Source: Subtercola frigoramans | Lineage (GTDB): Bacteria > Actinomycetota > Actinomycetes > Actinomycetales > Microbacteriaceae | Length of the DNA: 64,000 bases | Reading direction: 5' to 3' | Assembly (NCBI RefSeq): GCF_016907385.1 | Contig: NZ_JAFBBU010000001.1 | Location: 124,001-188,000 of the forward strand | Shown: piece after piece, positions 35,813 to 43,908 of the stretch | Layout: every line of letters begins with the position of its first letter | How positions within the stretch are numbered: position 1 is the stretch's first letter | The notes under the pieces: generated by a model | Databases searched by the model: none | Told to the model about the DNA's origin: nothing | What the model saw: the letters and a program-made list of their open reading frames with translations, nothing else | Made by a program: the position numbers and the translations under genes

Positions 35813-35892
35813 GGGAAGCGCAGCTTCGTCAGCATTGGGCCCACGCCACGGCGAGCATCCACTGGATGCCCGCTTTCAGCTCCAGCGCGCGG
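35813..35892 (+). repeat. R2 structured repeat, copy C
   Basis: The unit GGAAGCGCAGCTTCG, CCCACGCCACGGC, GAGCATCCACTGGATGCCC, CTTTCAGCTCCAGCGCGCGG begins 11 nt after the pheA stop. It matches copies at 8,555-8,630 and, inverted, 3,272-3,346. Confidence 0.75.
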
Positions 35893-36007
35893 TTTCGACC
35901 AATCGTCGGCCCTGGGGCAAACCGACGCACTATTTGCGGAGGATTGACTGAGGGCCGACGATTGAGTTATTGACGATTGAGTTATTTCTGAGGCGCAGCA
36001 CCGTCGC

Positions 36008-36092
36008 TGGTTGAGTAGCGCGGCGAAGCCACGCGCATCGAAAGCCCCGCGCGTTCCGGTTTCGATACGCTGCTACCGCTGCTACTCAACCA
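36008..36092. repeat. R1 palindromic repeat, copy 3
   Basis: GGTTGAGTAGCGCGGCGAAG (36,008) pairs overall with GCTGCTACTCAACCAGCG (36,075-36,092), and CGCATCGAAAGCC pairs with GGTTTCGATACG. It lies between the convergent pheA and lipid-kinase genes. Between R2-C and this copy (35,893-36,007) I see nothing but the short direct repeat GACGATTGAGTTATT. Confidence 0.75.
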
Positions 36093-36095
36093 GCG

Positions 36096-37115
36096 TCAGA
36101 CGCGAACGCGCAGGGCGCCAGGTTCGATCCACATTTCGACCCCGTCGGCCAGGCCGAACTCGTCGCCGTCGAGCTGGATCTCCTGAGGTTCCTCCAGCCT
36201 GAGTCGCAGGTCGAGGCCCTTGCGGTAGACCACATCATTGCCCTTCGGCGTGAGCTCGAGCAAACGGCGGCCCGCGGCTGACTTCAACAGCACGCCGTTC
36301 TCGAACGTCAGCTTGTTCCAGACCCGCACCCAGCCGAACAGCCCGTGGGGCCGTAGGGCGATGAAGTCGAGCACCCCGTCGTCGAGCTTCGCCTCGGGGA
36401 TCAGCTCGATCCCCCCGGGCAGCAGCCCGCAGTTGCCCGCCATGACCGAGTGCGCACTGACGCTCCGCCACTTCTCGTTGTCGATACTGACCTTCATCTT
36501 GATCGGCCGCAGCTGGGGGAGCGCCCGCATCGTGCCGTCGATGTAAGCCAGCCAGCCGAAGGTCTTCTTCAGCTTGTCATTCGTGTTCGCGATCATCTTG
36601 GCGTCGATGCCGAGGCCGGCGATCACCAGGAAGACGTGTGTCGACTCGGCCGCATCCATTCGGTGCACGGTGATGAGCCCGAGATCGATCGACCGGTCGT
36701 AGCCCGTGAACATCAGCCCGACAGCCGACTCGAAGTCGAGCGTCAGGTCGAGGTTTCGCGCCAGGAGGTTGCCCGTGCCCGACGCGAGGAGGGCCATCGG
36801 CACACCGGTTGCCCTGAGGGATTCGGCGACAGCGCGAACGGTTCCGTCGCCCCCGGCGGCGAGCACCACACTTGCCCCGTCGGCAACCGCTGCCCGCGTC
36901 ACACCTTGGCCGGCGTCTTCGACGCTCGTCTCGTACCAGCGAGTCTCGCCCCACCCGGCGGCCGCCTCGTGCGAGGTCACCGACTTCTTCAGCCGATCGA
37001 CATCGACTTTCGTCGGGTTGTAGACGACTGCGGCGCGCTTCACCGCGGCAGTCACCCCGGTCGGTTGCTGAGCGTTGGCCACATTCTCAAACGTAGGGCA
37101 TCGCAGCCGCCGCAT
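36096..37115 (-). CDS. Diacylglycerol/sphingosine-kinase-family lipid kinase
   Basis: About 339 residues with the DAGK catalytic fold. The nucleotide-binding GGDGT motif is in VVLAAGGDGTVRAVAESLRATGVPMALLASGTGNLLARNL, and the C-terminal beta domain shows GIELIPEAKLDDGVLDFIALRP and EIQLDGDEFG. Family members phosphorylate diacylglycerol or act in phosphatidylinositol mannoside/lipid synthesis. The start may be ATG 37,115 (AAAGG at 10 nt) or GTG 37,079. Divergent from serS. Substrate is not resolved. Confidence 0.85.
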   Translation of the reverse strand: MRRLRCPTFENVANAQQPTGVTAAVKRAAVVYNPTKVDVDRLKKSVTSHEAAAGWGETRWYETSVEDAGQGVTRAAVADGASVVLAAGGDGTVRAVAESLRATGVPMALLASGTGNLLARNLDLTLDFESAVGLMFTGYDRSIDLGLITVHRMDAAESTHVFLVIAGLGIDAKMIANTNDKLKKTFGWLAYIDGTMRALPQLRPIKMKVSIDNEKWRSVSAHSVMAGNCGLLPGGIELIPEAKLDDGVLDFIALRPHGLFGWVRVWNKLTFENGVLLKSAAGRRLLELTPKGNDVVYRKGLDLRLRLEEPQEIQLDGDEFGLADGVEMWIEPGALRVRV

Positions 37116-37365
37116 GCATCGAACGCCTTTCGCTCACTCCGGCAGCAGCCTGCTCGCTGCGCGGTCCACCCACCTCGCGCGGCCCTCAGGCGGCAGGCCG
37201 GGGCAGTGGGCCGTCCACAGAATCGTCCACACGTCACTCGGCGTGCAGAGTGCACGCGGCAGGCCGCTGTGACTGTTCGCCCGCGCTCCGTCATGAGCGC
37301 GCTCACCCTGCGAGCCAGCCGCTTCGCCGAGTGCCACCCCGGGCGCACGCCCTAGGATTGCTTAG

Positions 37366-38643
37366 GTGATCGATCCAGTACTTCTGCGCGAGAATCCCGA
37401 GGCCATCAAGCAGTCGCAAGCAGCCAGGGGTGACTCCGTCGAACTCGTCGACCAGGCGCTCGCCGCCGACGTCGAACGACGCGCGGCCATCACCGACTTC
37501 GAGAACCTGCGCGCCTCGCAGAACACCTTCGGCAAGCGCGTCGCCAAGGCCGCTCCCGACGAGAAGAAGGCTCTCGTGGCCGAAGCCCAGTCGCTGGCCG
37601 CCGAGGTGAAGGCCGCGGGCCAGAGGGCGACGGATGCTGAGCAGCAGTTCCTCGACCTCGTCGGCTCCATCGCCAACCCCATCCTCCCGGGGGTGCCCTC
37701 GGGCGGCGAAGAGAACTTCATCACGCTCCGCGAGGTGGGAACGCGCCCCACCTTCGATTTCGAACCCCGCGACCACGTCGAACTCGGCGAGCTGATCGGC
37801 GCCTTCGACCTGCAGCGCGGCGCCAAGGTCAGCGGCGCACGCTTCTACTTTCTCACCGGCATCGGCGCCCGCCTCGAGCTCGCCCTCATGAACCTGGCCT
37901 TGCAGAAGGCCATCGACTCGGGCTTCACCCCGATGATCACCCCCACCCTCGTGCGCCCCGAGATCATGCGCGGCACCGGTTTCCTCGGCGAACACGCCGA
38001 CGAGATCTACTACCTGCCCGCCGACGACCTCTACCTCACCGGCACCAGCGAGGTGGCGCTCGCCGGCTACCACTCCGACGAGATCCTCGACCTCACCGAG
38101 GGCCCGTATCGCTACGCCGGCTGGTCGACGTGCTACCGCCGCGAGGCGGGGTCGGGCGGCAAGGATACGCGGGGCATCCTGCGCGTTCACCAGTTCAACA
38201 AGCTCGAGATGTTCTCGTACGTTCTGCCCGAAGAGGCCGAGGCCGAGCATCTGAAACTGCTCAGCTACCAGGAAGACCTTCTGACCTCGCTCGGCCTCAA
38301 CTACCGCGTCATCGATGTTGCCGCTGGCGACCTCGGCTCGAGCGCCGCGCGCAAGTACGACATCGAGGCGTGGGTTCCGACGCAGGGCACCTTCCGCGAG
38401 CTCACCTCGACCTCGAACTGCACCACGTACCAGGCACGCCGGTTGGATGCCCGGTACCGCACCGAGTCGGGCAAGACCGCTCCTGTTTCGACCCTCAACG
38501 GCACTCTCGCCACCACCCGCTGGATCGTCGCCATCCTCGAGACGCACCAGCGCGCCGACGGTTCGGTGCTCGTGCCCGAGCCGCTTCGCCCGTACCTCGG
38601 TGGCCTCGAGGTCATCGAACCGCTGAACGGCCGACGCCCGTGA
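37366..38643 (+). CDS. serS: Seryl-tRNA synthetase
   Basis: Class II synthetase of 425 residues that charges all tRNA-Ser. It has the N-terminal antiparallel coiled-coil tRNA-binding arm (about residues 25-110), motif 2 ([32 protein letters not shown]) and motif 3 ([17 protein letters not shown]), with [10 protein letters not shown] and [12 protein letters not shown]. The start is GTG 37,366. Its TGA overlaps the next GTG (GTGA), so it is coupled to the HAD phosphatase. A tRNA-Ser gene lies only 1.2 kb downstream, and the mobile element uses that tRNA as its target. Confidence 0.97.
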   Translation: MIDPVLLRENPEAIKQSQAARGDSVELVDQALAADVERRAAITDFENLRASQNTFGKRVAKAAPDEKKALVAEAQSLAAEVKAAGQRATDAEQQFLDLVGSIANPILPGVPSGGEENFITLREVGTRPTFDFEPRDHVELGELIGAFDLQRGAKVSGARFYFLTGIGARLELALMNLALQKAIDSGFTPMITPTLVRPEIMRGTGFLGEHADEIYYLPADDLYLTGTSEVALAGYHSDEILDLTEGPYRYAGWSTCYRREAGSGGKDTRGILRVHQFNKLEMFSYVLPEEAEAEHLKLLSYQEDLLTSLGLNYRVIDVAAGDLGSSAARKYDIEAWVPTQGTFRELTSTSNCTTYQARRLDARYRTESGKTAPVSTLNGTLATTRWIVAILETHQRADGSVLVPEPLRPYLGGLEVIEPLNGRRP

Positions 38644-39596
38644 GTGCCGAAACGTCAGGCTTCAGTGCTGCTGGCGACTTCAGTGCGGGCGACGTCGATG
38701 CAGGCGACTTCGACGCGTTGCCCGGGGAGGTGCCGGAAGGCGCAGAGATCCCAGCCGATGCACTTGCTCACGCACCGGGCGCTGCCGGGCGTCCGGTCGA
38801 CCGCTGGCTCGTCACGCTCGACATTGACGGCACGATTCTGCACGAAGACGGGTCGATCACCCCGGCCGTGATCGACCAGGTTGCCCGTCTCACCGGCCTC
38901 GGCCACGAAGTCATGCTCGCCACCGGCCGCTCGGTCGCCGCGACCCTGCCTGTGCTCGACCTGCTCGGCATCACTCCCACGTACGTCGTGTGCTCGAACG
39001 GTGCCATCACGCTGCAACGCGACCCGGATGCCCCGCTCGGCTATCGGCGCGAGATCGTCGAGACCTTCAATCCGGCCGCGGTGCTCACCCAGATTCGCTC
39101 GCACCTCGCCAAAGCGCACTACGCCGTCGAAGACGAAGAGGGCTACTTTCGCTACACCGGCGATTTCCCGAGCGACTCGATGGGCGTCGGCGGCGAGCAG
39201 GTCGCGTTCGAAGACCTCCTGTCGATCGACGCCACCCGCGTGGTCGTCATCTCGCCCGGGCACGACATGGAGGACTTTCTCGCGATCGTCGAGACCATGG
39301 GCCTGCACCGCGTCTCGTATTCGGTCGGGTGGACGGCCTGGCTCGACATCGCGCCCGACGGCGTCAACAAGTCGACCGGGCTTGAACGCGTGCGACAACT
39401 GCTGGGCATCCCCTCGTCGCGGCTGTTCGCGGTGGGCGACGGGCGCAACGACATCGAGATGTTCGAGTGGGCCGGTGCCGATGGCCGGGCTGTCGCCATG
39501 GGCCAGGCTCCCGATGACGTGAAGGCGGCGGCCACCGAGGTGACGTCGTCGGTGCACGCCGACGGGCTCGCGCACGCGCTCGCGACGCTGGGCTAG
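38640..39596 (+). CDS. Cof-type HAD-superfamily phosphatase
   Basis: A 318-residue hydrolase of the HAD IIB type. Motif I is [14 protein letters not shown], motif II is [11 protein letters not shown], the conserved Lys is in [14 protein letters not shown], and motif III/IV is [17 protein letters not shown]. The first 50 residues are acidic, Gly-rich and not part of the fold. GTG 38,640 overlaps the serS stop by 4 nt. Cof-type enzymes act on sugar or nucleotide phosphates. Substrate is not identifiable. Confidence 0.9.
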   Translation: MSAETSGFSAAGDFSAGDVDAGDFDALPGEVPEGAEIPADALAHAPGAAGRPVDRWLVTLDIDGTILHEDGSITPAVIDQVARLTGLGHEVMLATGRSVAATLPVLDLLGITPTYVVCSNGAITLQRDPDAPLGYRREIVETFNPAAVLTQIRSHLAKAHYAVEDEEGYFRYTGDFPSDSMGVGGEQVAFEDLLSIDATRVVVISPGHDMEDFLAIVETMGLHRVSYSVGWTAWLDIAPDGVNKSTGLERVRQLLGIPSSRLFAVGDGRNDIEMFEWAGADGRAVAMGQAPDDVKAAATEVTSSVHADGLAHALATLG

Positions 39597-39647
39597 CCCG
39601 GGCGTTTCGTGCTTCTGCCGCGAGTGCGCAGCGCCGTACGTTCGAGC

Positions 39648-39697
39648 GCGGGCAGAAATACACCCAAATCTGCGCTTATGGGTGTTTTTCTGCCCGC
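39648..39697. terminator. R3 palindrome, copy 4
   Basis: GCGGGCAGAAATACACCCA pairs with TGGGTGTTTTTCTGCCCGC around a short loop, 51 nt after the HAD stop. It has a T-run in the 3' arm, fits terminator use, and matches the R3 layout of the copies at 6,791, 25,549 and 25,686. Confidence 0.7.
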
Positions 39698-39797
39698 ACA
39701 ACGGCGGCCGGTAGTCAGGCAACGCGCGCGTTCGTGCGGTTGTACCCCCGTCGGGTAGGATCGACTCCTGTCTGCTGGCGTCTGACGCCGCAGGCAT

Positions 39798-39882
39798 GGA
39801 GGGCTGTCCGAGTGGCCGATGGAGCCAGTCTTGAAAACTGGTGGGCGGAAACGTCTCGTGAGTTCGAATCTCACGCCCTCCG
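39798..39882 (+). tRNA. tRNA-Ser (anticodon TGA)
   Basis: Acceptor stem GGAGGGC/GCCCTCC, D-arm TCCGAGTGGCCGATGGA, anticodon stem CCAGT/ACTGG with loop CTTGAAA (anticodon TGA, reads UCA), a long class II variable arm (GGGCGGAAACGTCTC) and T-arm GTGAGTTCGAATCTCAC. Total 85 nt, with discriminator G and no encoded CCA. The tRNA is intact; the integrase gene ends 40 bp downstream, so the 3' half is the likely attachment site. Confidence 0.97.
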
Positions 39883-39922
39883 CATAGTAGTGGGGTATGC
39901 GATCCCCGTAATCATGCGGATC
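39850..39922. other. Likely left attachment site (att) of the integrative element
   Basis: Tyrosine integrases of this kind recombine in the 3' half of tRNA genes and restore the tRNA. Here the T-arm and 3' acceptor strand of tRNA-Ser (39,850-39,882) lie next to the integrase stop at 39,923. The exact core cannot be set because the right junction is outside the window. Confidence 0.6.
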
Positions 39923-41047
39923 TCAGGGGGTGGGACGACCTTGGGATTCATCTCGTGCCCACATTTTGCCCACAACTGATTTACGAGCAGCCTCATTCAG
40001 GCCCTCTGCAAGCGTGTCCAGGTCAGCATCAAACAGGTCAGCGTATACGTCTAGAGTCATGGCAGCGGAGGCGTGGCCGAGCATTCGCTGGACCGCTTTG
40101 ACGTTTCCGCCGGAACTGACTGCGAGACTCGCGGCGGTGTGCCGAAGATCGTGGAGGGTCATGGGTTGAAGCTCAGCTGCTTTGAGAGCGGACTTGAACC
40201 ATGTCCTGGTTCCACGCGTTGCTCGACGTAAATGCCCACCTTGCTCGCCCGGGAAGACAAGATCGTCTTGCGTCTTACCGCGGAGTTGTTCGCGTAAGGC
40301 AGGCTCGAGAAATTCAGGAAAGGCGACGATACGCCGTTTGTGGCTCTTTGGCGTTCCGACAAAGATCTCGGTTCCTACTTCGACGGCATTGACCGACACC
40401 CGGATGCGGCGGCGATCGAAATCCACATCGGACGCTCGCATCCCGATCGCTTCTCCCCACCGGAGGCCCGTATAGGCAAGTACGAAGATGAGGGTTTCAT
40501 AGTCACCCGACTTCGCCGCGAGATCGTGCACCTGTTGATGGGTCAGGTATTGGTGCTCTTTAGCTACTTTCCTTGGAAGGTTGACGCCTCGAGCCGGGTT
40601 GGACGGAAGTCGTCTGTCCCTGACGGCTGAGTCCAAGATCGCAGCCAGTACTCCGTATGCCCGGATAACAGTTGTTGCGCCCCGCTTCTTTGAGAGTTCC
40701 GAAACCCAGTTTTGGACATCGGTATGACGGACATCTCCAACCGATACGGTGCCCCAAACTGGATTGACGTGCACGCGCCACGCGATCTCAGCGGGTCGGA
40801 GGGACGATGGTTTCAAGTGGGTCTGGGTCGCCAGCCACCCGATGCCCAGCTCATTTACGGTGACGCGTGATGCTGATGCCTCGATGTATTCGCCGCGCGC
40901 CATAGACATTTCGACTGAGGCAGCGAAAAGCTCCGCTTCGCGTTTGGTTTTGAAACCTCGCTTATCCGTCTGAGACTTGTCCGGCCTTCGATAACGGACC
41001 CGATATCGCCTGCCCTCTGCCGTCTGATAGGAGGAGATCGACCCCAT
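39923..41047 (-). CDS. int: Tyrosine-recombinase integrase
   Basis: A 374-residue site-specific recombinase. It has an N-terminal Arm-type domain (GSISSYQTAEGRRYRVRYRRPDKSQTDKRGFKTKREAE), a core-binding SAM-like domain and the catalytic domain: Arg in AYTGLRWGEAIGMR, His/Arg in LHDLRHTAAS, the LGHAS motif and the Tyr nucleophile in MTLDVYADLFD. It integrates and, with an excisionase, excises the element at tRNA-Ser. The stop faces the tRNA. The XRE gene upstream (3-bp gap) is on the same strand and could share its transcript, linking int expression to the regulator. Confidence 0.95.
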   Translation of the reverse strand: MGSISSYQTAEGRRYRVRYRRPDKSQTDKRGFKTKREAELFAASVEMSMARGEYIEASASRVTVNELGIGWLATQTHLKPSSLRPAEIAWRVHVNPVWGTVSVGDVRHTDVQNWVSELSKKRGATTVIRAYGVLAAILDSAVRDRRLPSNPARGVNLPRKVAKEHQYLTHQQVHDLAAKSGDYETLIFVLAYTGLRWGEAIGMRASDVDFDRRRIRVSVNAVEVGTEIFVGTPKSHKRRIVAFPEFLEPALREQLRGKTQDDLVFPGEQGGHLRRATRGTRTWFKSALKAAELQPMTLHDLRHTAASLAVSSGGNVKAVQRMLGHASAAMTLDVYADLFDADLDTLAEGLNEAARKSVVGKMWARDESQGRPTP

Positions 41048-41050
41048 CGA

Positions 41051-41653
41051 TTACGCCGCCCAGCCGTCGAGTTCCCATCCTGCTGAGGTCAGGTAGGTCT
41101 GGAGTTGGTCGATGCGGCGTTGCACGTTGGTGATGCGTTCGCTGGTTGACTCCCACGCTTGTTCGTTGAGCTGTGTCTCGGTGAGGGGGTCCTCGTTTTC
41201 GATCTCGAGGATGCTGCGCAGTCGTGCGCGTTCTTGGAGTTGGGTTTGGAGTTCGCGCATGGCTTGGAGTTCGCCGCGTTCGGCGCGTTCGTCTTTGGTT
41301 TTCCATCGGTAGGCGCCGTCGCTTGCTCCGGAGAGCCATGCGTCGAATTCGACTGTTGTCATTTCTGCGATGTCGCTGCTGAGGTTGGGCACGTCGGGTC
41401 CGTGGAGCGGCAGTCCGATGGGTGCCAGTAGCACGATAGGTGGTACTCGGAGGGCCGCTGCGATGTTGAGTAGTTGGCTGACGGAGAGTTCCGCTTTGCG
41501 GCCGGCTTCGATGTTTTGGATGACTGATTCGCTGAGGGCGTCGAGAGGGATGGCGTCGGCGAGGTCTCGCGCGGTGAGAAGTCCGCGTTGTCGCCTGAGC
41601 GCTTTGATGCGTCGGCCGATATCTTTCTCGGTTCGAAAATCTGTCACATGCAC
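41051..41653 (-). CDS. XRE-family helix-turn-helix regulator with coiled-coil tail
   Basis: A 200-residue probable repressor. The HTH is KDIGRRIKALRRQRGLLTARDLADAIPLDALSESVIQNIEAGRKAELSVSQLLNIAAALRV. A helical tail (about residues 115-190: ERAERGELQAMRELQTQLQERARLRSILE..SERITNVQRRIDQLQTYL) looks like a coiled coil. Placement between int and xis, divergent from xis, fits an element-state switch like CI/Cro. The ATG at 41,653 lies next to palindromic sites in the divergent gap. Confidence 0.88.
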   Translation of the reverse strand: MHVTDFRTEKDIGRRIKALRRQRGLLTARDLADAIPLDALSESVIQNIEAGRKAELSVSQLLNIAAALRVPPIVLLAPIGLPLHGPDVPNLSSDIAEMTTVEFDAWLSGASDGAYRWKTKDERAERGELQAMRELQTQLQERARLRSILEIENEDPLTETQLNEQAWESTSERITNVQRRIDQLQTYLTSAGWELDGWAA

Positions 41654-41672
41654 AGATTAGCAAACTGAGGCT

Positions 41673-41741
41673 TGTCAATCTAGGAAGTGATGTGTACTGT
41701 GATTTTCACAGAGCAGTTGAATCACAGTTACAAGATTGACA
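41673..41741. promoter_or_regulatory. Operator region between the XRE regulator and the excisionase
   Basis: TGTCAATCT (41,673-41,681) is matched by AGATTGACA (41,733-41,741), a perfect 9-bp inverted pair. Between them is the perfect palindrome CTGTGATTTTCACAG (41,697-41,711) and an extra half site AATCACAG (about 41,720). TTGTCA and TTGACA resemble -35 boxes on the two strands. The arrangement fits a repressor-controlled divergent promoter. Confidence 0.6.
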
Positions 41742-41749
41742 GGTAGATC

Positions 41750-41956
41750 ATGGAAGATGAATTTATTACCCCAGCCGCCGTGAGCACGTTGACCGGCGTC
41801 AGCGTTGCCGCGCTCGCTCAACTCCGGTATCGCGGCATCGGGCCGACGTTCTACAAGCCCACCCCCAAAACCGTTCTTTACAAGCGGTCCCAGGTGCTGG
41901 CCTGGGTTGAAGCGGCAGCCCAGCAGCGCACTCTGCCACGGACCCGCACGGCGTGA
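41750..41956 (+). CDS. xis: Excisionase-like helix-turn-helix protein
   Basis: A 68-residue MerR/AlpA-like winged-helix protein: EDEFITPAAVSTLTGVSVAALAQLRYRGIGPTFYKPTPKTVLYKRSQVLAWVEAAAQQ. This is the HTH_17 pattern of recombination directionality factors, with the wing residues YKRSQVLAWVE. It sits divergent from the XRE gene, a common place for excisionases of actinobacterial elements. It could instead be a transcription activator. The gap to the next gene (41,957-42,055) holds nothing recognised. Confidence 0.82.
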   Translation: MEDEFITPAAVSTLTGVSVAALAQLRYRGIGPTFYKPTPKTVLYKRSQVLAWVEAAAQQRTLPRTRTA

Positions 41957-42055
41957 CGGACCTCCGGCCACAACAACCGGACCATCGTCGTCGCCGCTGC
42001 ATCGAGTCGCCCGGCGCCGATATTGGTAAGCGATTCCGCTAGCGCGAAGGAGGCG

Positions 42056-42463
42056 ATGGTGGGACTGTACGCCGCAAAGAACGCCGTCCTCGTCGCAGCC
42101 CAGCTCGACCTCGGCCACGCGGCCACGCGCCTGTTCTTACACATGGCGTTGGAGTGCTGGGACGACTGGGATAACCCCGGCGGCATGGCACCCCGACGCT
42201 ACTTCGCCGGCCGTGAATCGTCGGCTATCGCCCTCGGATTCTTGGCTCCCGACAACGGGTCAGATCGCGCCTTCCAGGTCGTGAAACGCACAGTCAAGGA
42301 GCTGCTCACGAAGGGTGCGATCGAGCGAGTGCGATCAGGCCATGCGGGACAGACCGCGGAGTTCGAATTGCTCGTGGACAGCTCGCGCCCACCCGCGGTC
42401 CGGAGGCGGCTAAACCCGGTGGTTGACCTCGCTTCTAAGCGTGAGAAGGGGGTCAATTTCTGA
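42056..42463 (+). CDS. Small winged-helix-like protein upstream of iterons, possible replication initiator or regulator
   Basis: About 135 residues, no family recognised with certainty. It reads VGLYAAKNAVLVAAQLDLGHAATRLFLHMALECWDDWDNPGG, then a helix-rich region (AFQVVKRTVKELLTKGAIERVRSGHAGQTAEFELLV) that looks like a winged helix with a beta hairpin. AAGGAGG (42,047-42,053) is very close to ATG 42,056 and better spaced for GTG 42,059. The last codons overlap the first of four palindromic repeats (from 42,450). A DNA-binding protein encoded beside its repeats would fit an iteron-binding replication protein; this is inference. Confidence 0.65.
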   Translation: MVGLYAAKNAVLVAAQLDLGHAATRLFLHMALECWDDWDNPGGMAPRRYFAGRESSAIALGFLAPDNGSDRAFQVVKRTVKELLTKGAIERVRSGHAGQTAEFELLVDSSRPPAVRRRLNPVVDLASKREKGVNF

Positions 42464-42540
42464 CCACCACAGAGGGTCACTTTCTGACCCCCTCAGGGTG
42501 TCAGTTTCTGACCACCAGTGGGGGTCACCCAGTGACCCCC
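42450..42540. repeat. Four GGTCA/TGACC palindromic repeats with exact 24-bp period (candidate iterons)
   Basis: Units GGGTCAATTTCTGACC, GGGTCACTTTCTGACC, TGTCAGTTTCTGACC and GGGGGTCACCCAGTGACC each have a 5-bp spacer between inverted GGTCA/TGACC halves. The TGACC halves start at 42,461, 42,485, 42,509 and 42,533, exactly 24 bp apart. A short AT-rich stretch (AGTAATTAACAAAATTGGA, about 42,556-42,574) follows. Likely protein-binding sites: iterons of an origin or an operator array. Confidence 0.75.
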
Positions 42541-43158
42541 CTAACAGGAAGAACCAGTAATTAACAAAATTGGACCAGTACGCGAAACGCAGAAGACGCC
42601 TGTGGATAACCCACCCCGCAAAGCCGACCGGCTCCTCGCACCTCCCCGGGCGTGGGCTTCCGAGGCGACGCCGTCAACCTCATCGAGATGGCGGAGCATC
42701 GACGAGGTACTCGCTGCCTCGACGCCAGATTGCGAGGTCGCCTCGTCGGCCAGAGGGGTTTCCGCGAACGCGGCTCAGAGAATGCAGATGACGGCGTGGA
42801 GCGAGGTGCGCATCAGTTCTGCATATCGGGATTTTCGACACGCAGAACCCGCTACCCCCGTTCGGGGGGTTCCCGTGCCTATTCTTTTGCTACTTCCCGG
42901 AGCGGGAATAGGTAAAGGAAGTAGTACGGCCTGTTTTTCCCTGTCCCACTGCCACCCCCGCGGAGGCCGCGCTTCCCAACCTCCCGCACTCACCACTGGT
43001 TTCATGAGGGAGGTTGGGAAGTAAAGGGCTAACAGTGGGACAGGGAAAAACAGAAGAAGAAAAAGGAAAAAGAAGAGAGAAATAGAAGTAGAAGAAAAAA
43101 CAAAAAGAAACAAAAACAAAGAACAGAAGTTGGCAGTGAAGTTGTTGTGTGACGGTTT
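42541..43158. other. Non-coding candidate origin region: nested hairpins and purine tract
   Basis: No convincing gene. The outer 21-bp perfect inverted repeat joins 42,931-42,951 with 43,033-43,053; within it a 14-bp perfect repeat joins 42,972-42,985 (CTTCCCAACCTCCC) with 43,008-43,021, and CGCGG-AGG-CCGCG lies at 42,959-42,971. Right after comes an 80-nt A/G-only-like tract (43,053-43,133), very unlike the GC-rich surroundings. With the iterons upstream, this looks like an origin of replication or transfer, or a structured RNA with a terminator-like end. Confidence 0.6.
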
Positions 43159-43908
43159 GTGAGGTTCGTGATGGTGCAGGTGACGGAGAGAGACGAGGCC
43201 ATGTTGGAGTGGCTGACGGTGGTTCGGATCGCAGATATTGAAGGGGTCCGGTGGGCGCTGGGTGCGACGTCTGGTCGGGATCAGCCGGTGACGATCCGGC
43301 GGGCGAACCAGTGGGTCACGAGGCTCGCGAAACTGGGATGGGTAGATAGGGCACGTCCGACGTTCCGTGATGGATCGATCATCTGGGCCACTCACCAGGC
43401 CATCGGGAAAACACCGCCGAACCTGTTCAAACAGACCACCAGACACGAGGTCGCGGTCGCCCTCGTGTCCGCACGCTACCTTGCTGCCGGGTACGCGTGG
43501 CGGCGCGATCGGAAGCCCGCCGGGATGCTCGATCATCAGGTCGACGGGGTCGCCCAGAAGGGTGACCGGGTCGAGCTTGTCGAGGTCGAACTGACTCCGA
43601 AAACGTGGCAGCGGTACAAGCAGATTTGCGACAATCACGTGTTCCGTTTGGACCGCGAAAACGTCGCCCGCGTCGCCTACTTCTGCACCGCCGATGCGGC
43701 CCGGATCGTGGACCGGGAAGCGGACAAGTTCATCTTCCGAACCGAACGCCACAAGCTCACCGCTGTGACTGCGTTCGACGTGAAAGGGCACTGGATCGCC
43801 GGCGACGCTCCCGTCGCCGAGACCGTCGTAACGGCTGGTCCGGAGAGTGTGAGCTCGGTGCTTCAGGGCGCAGCGGGATGGGGTGCACCAGGGCAGGTCG
43901 AGCCATGA
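43159..43908 (+). CDS. Replication-relaxation family protein
   Basis: A 249-residue protein matching the actinobacterial Replic_Relax type. The N-terminal half is a winged helix (VTERDEAMLEWLTVVRIADIEGVRWALGA..TIRRANQWVTRLAKLGWVDRARP). The C-terminal half resembles a PD-(D/E)XK-like fold (GMLDHQVDGVAQKGDRVELVEVELTPKTWQRYKQICDNH). Family members sit next to coupling ATPase genes on plasmids and ICEs and are linked to transfer or replication. Its TGA overlaps the next ATG (ATGA). The start is GTG 43,159 or ATG 43,171. It follows the candidate origin directly. Confidence 0.8.
   Translation: MRFVMVQVTERDEAMLEWLTVVRIADIEGVRWALGATSGRDQPVTIRRANQWVTRLAKLGWVDRARPTFRDGSIIWATHQAIGKTPPNLFKQTTRHEVAVALVSARYLAAGYAWRRDRKPAGMLDHQVDGVAQKGDRVELVEVELTPKTWQRYKQICDNHVFRLDRENVARVAYFCTADAARIVDREADKFIFRTERHKLTAVTAFDVKGHWIAGDAPVAETVVTAGPESVSSVLQGAAGWGAPGQVEP

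Noticed and set aside
42450..42540. CRISPR array
   Set aside because: The four repeats are short palindromes with about 8-bp variable gaps, far smaller than CRISPR repeats and spacers, and no cas genes are present.
42602..43024. Plus-strand open frame of 140 codons in the candidate origin region
   Set aside because: It runs through the arms of the nested perfect hairpins and has no recognisable motif or conserved composition; the palindromes explain the sequence better.
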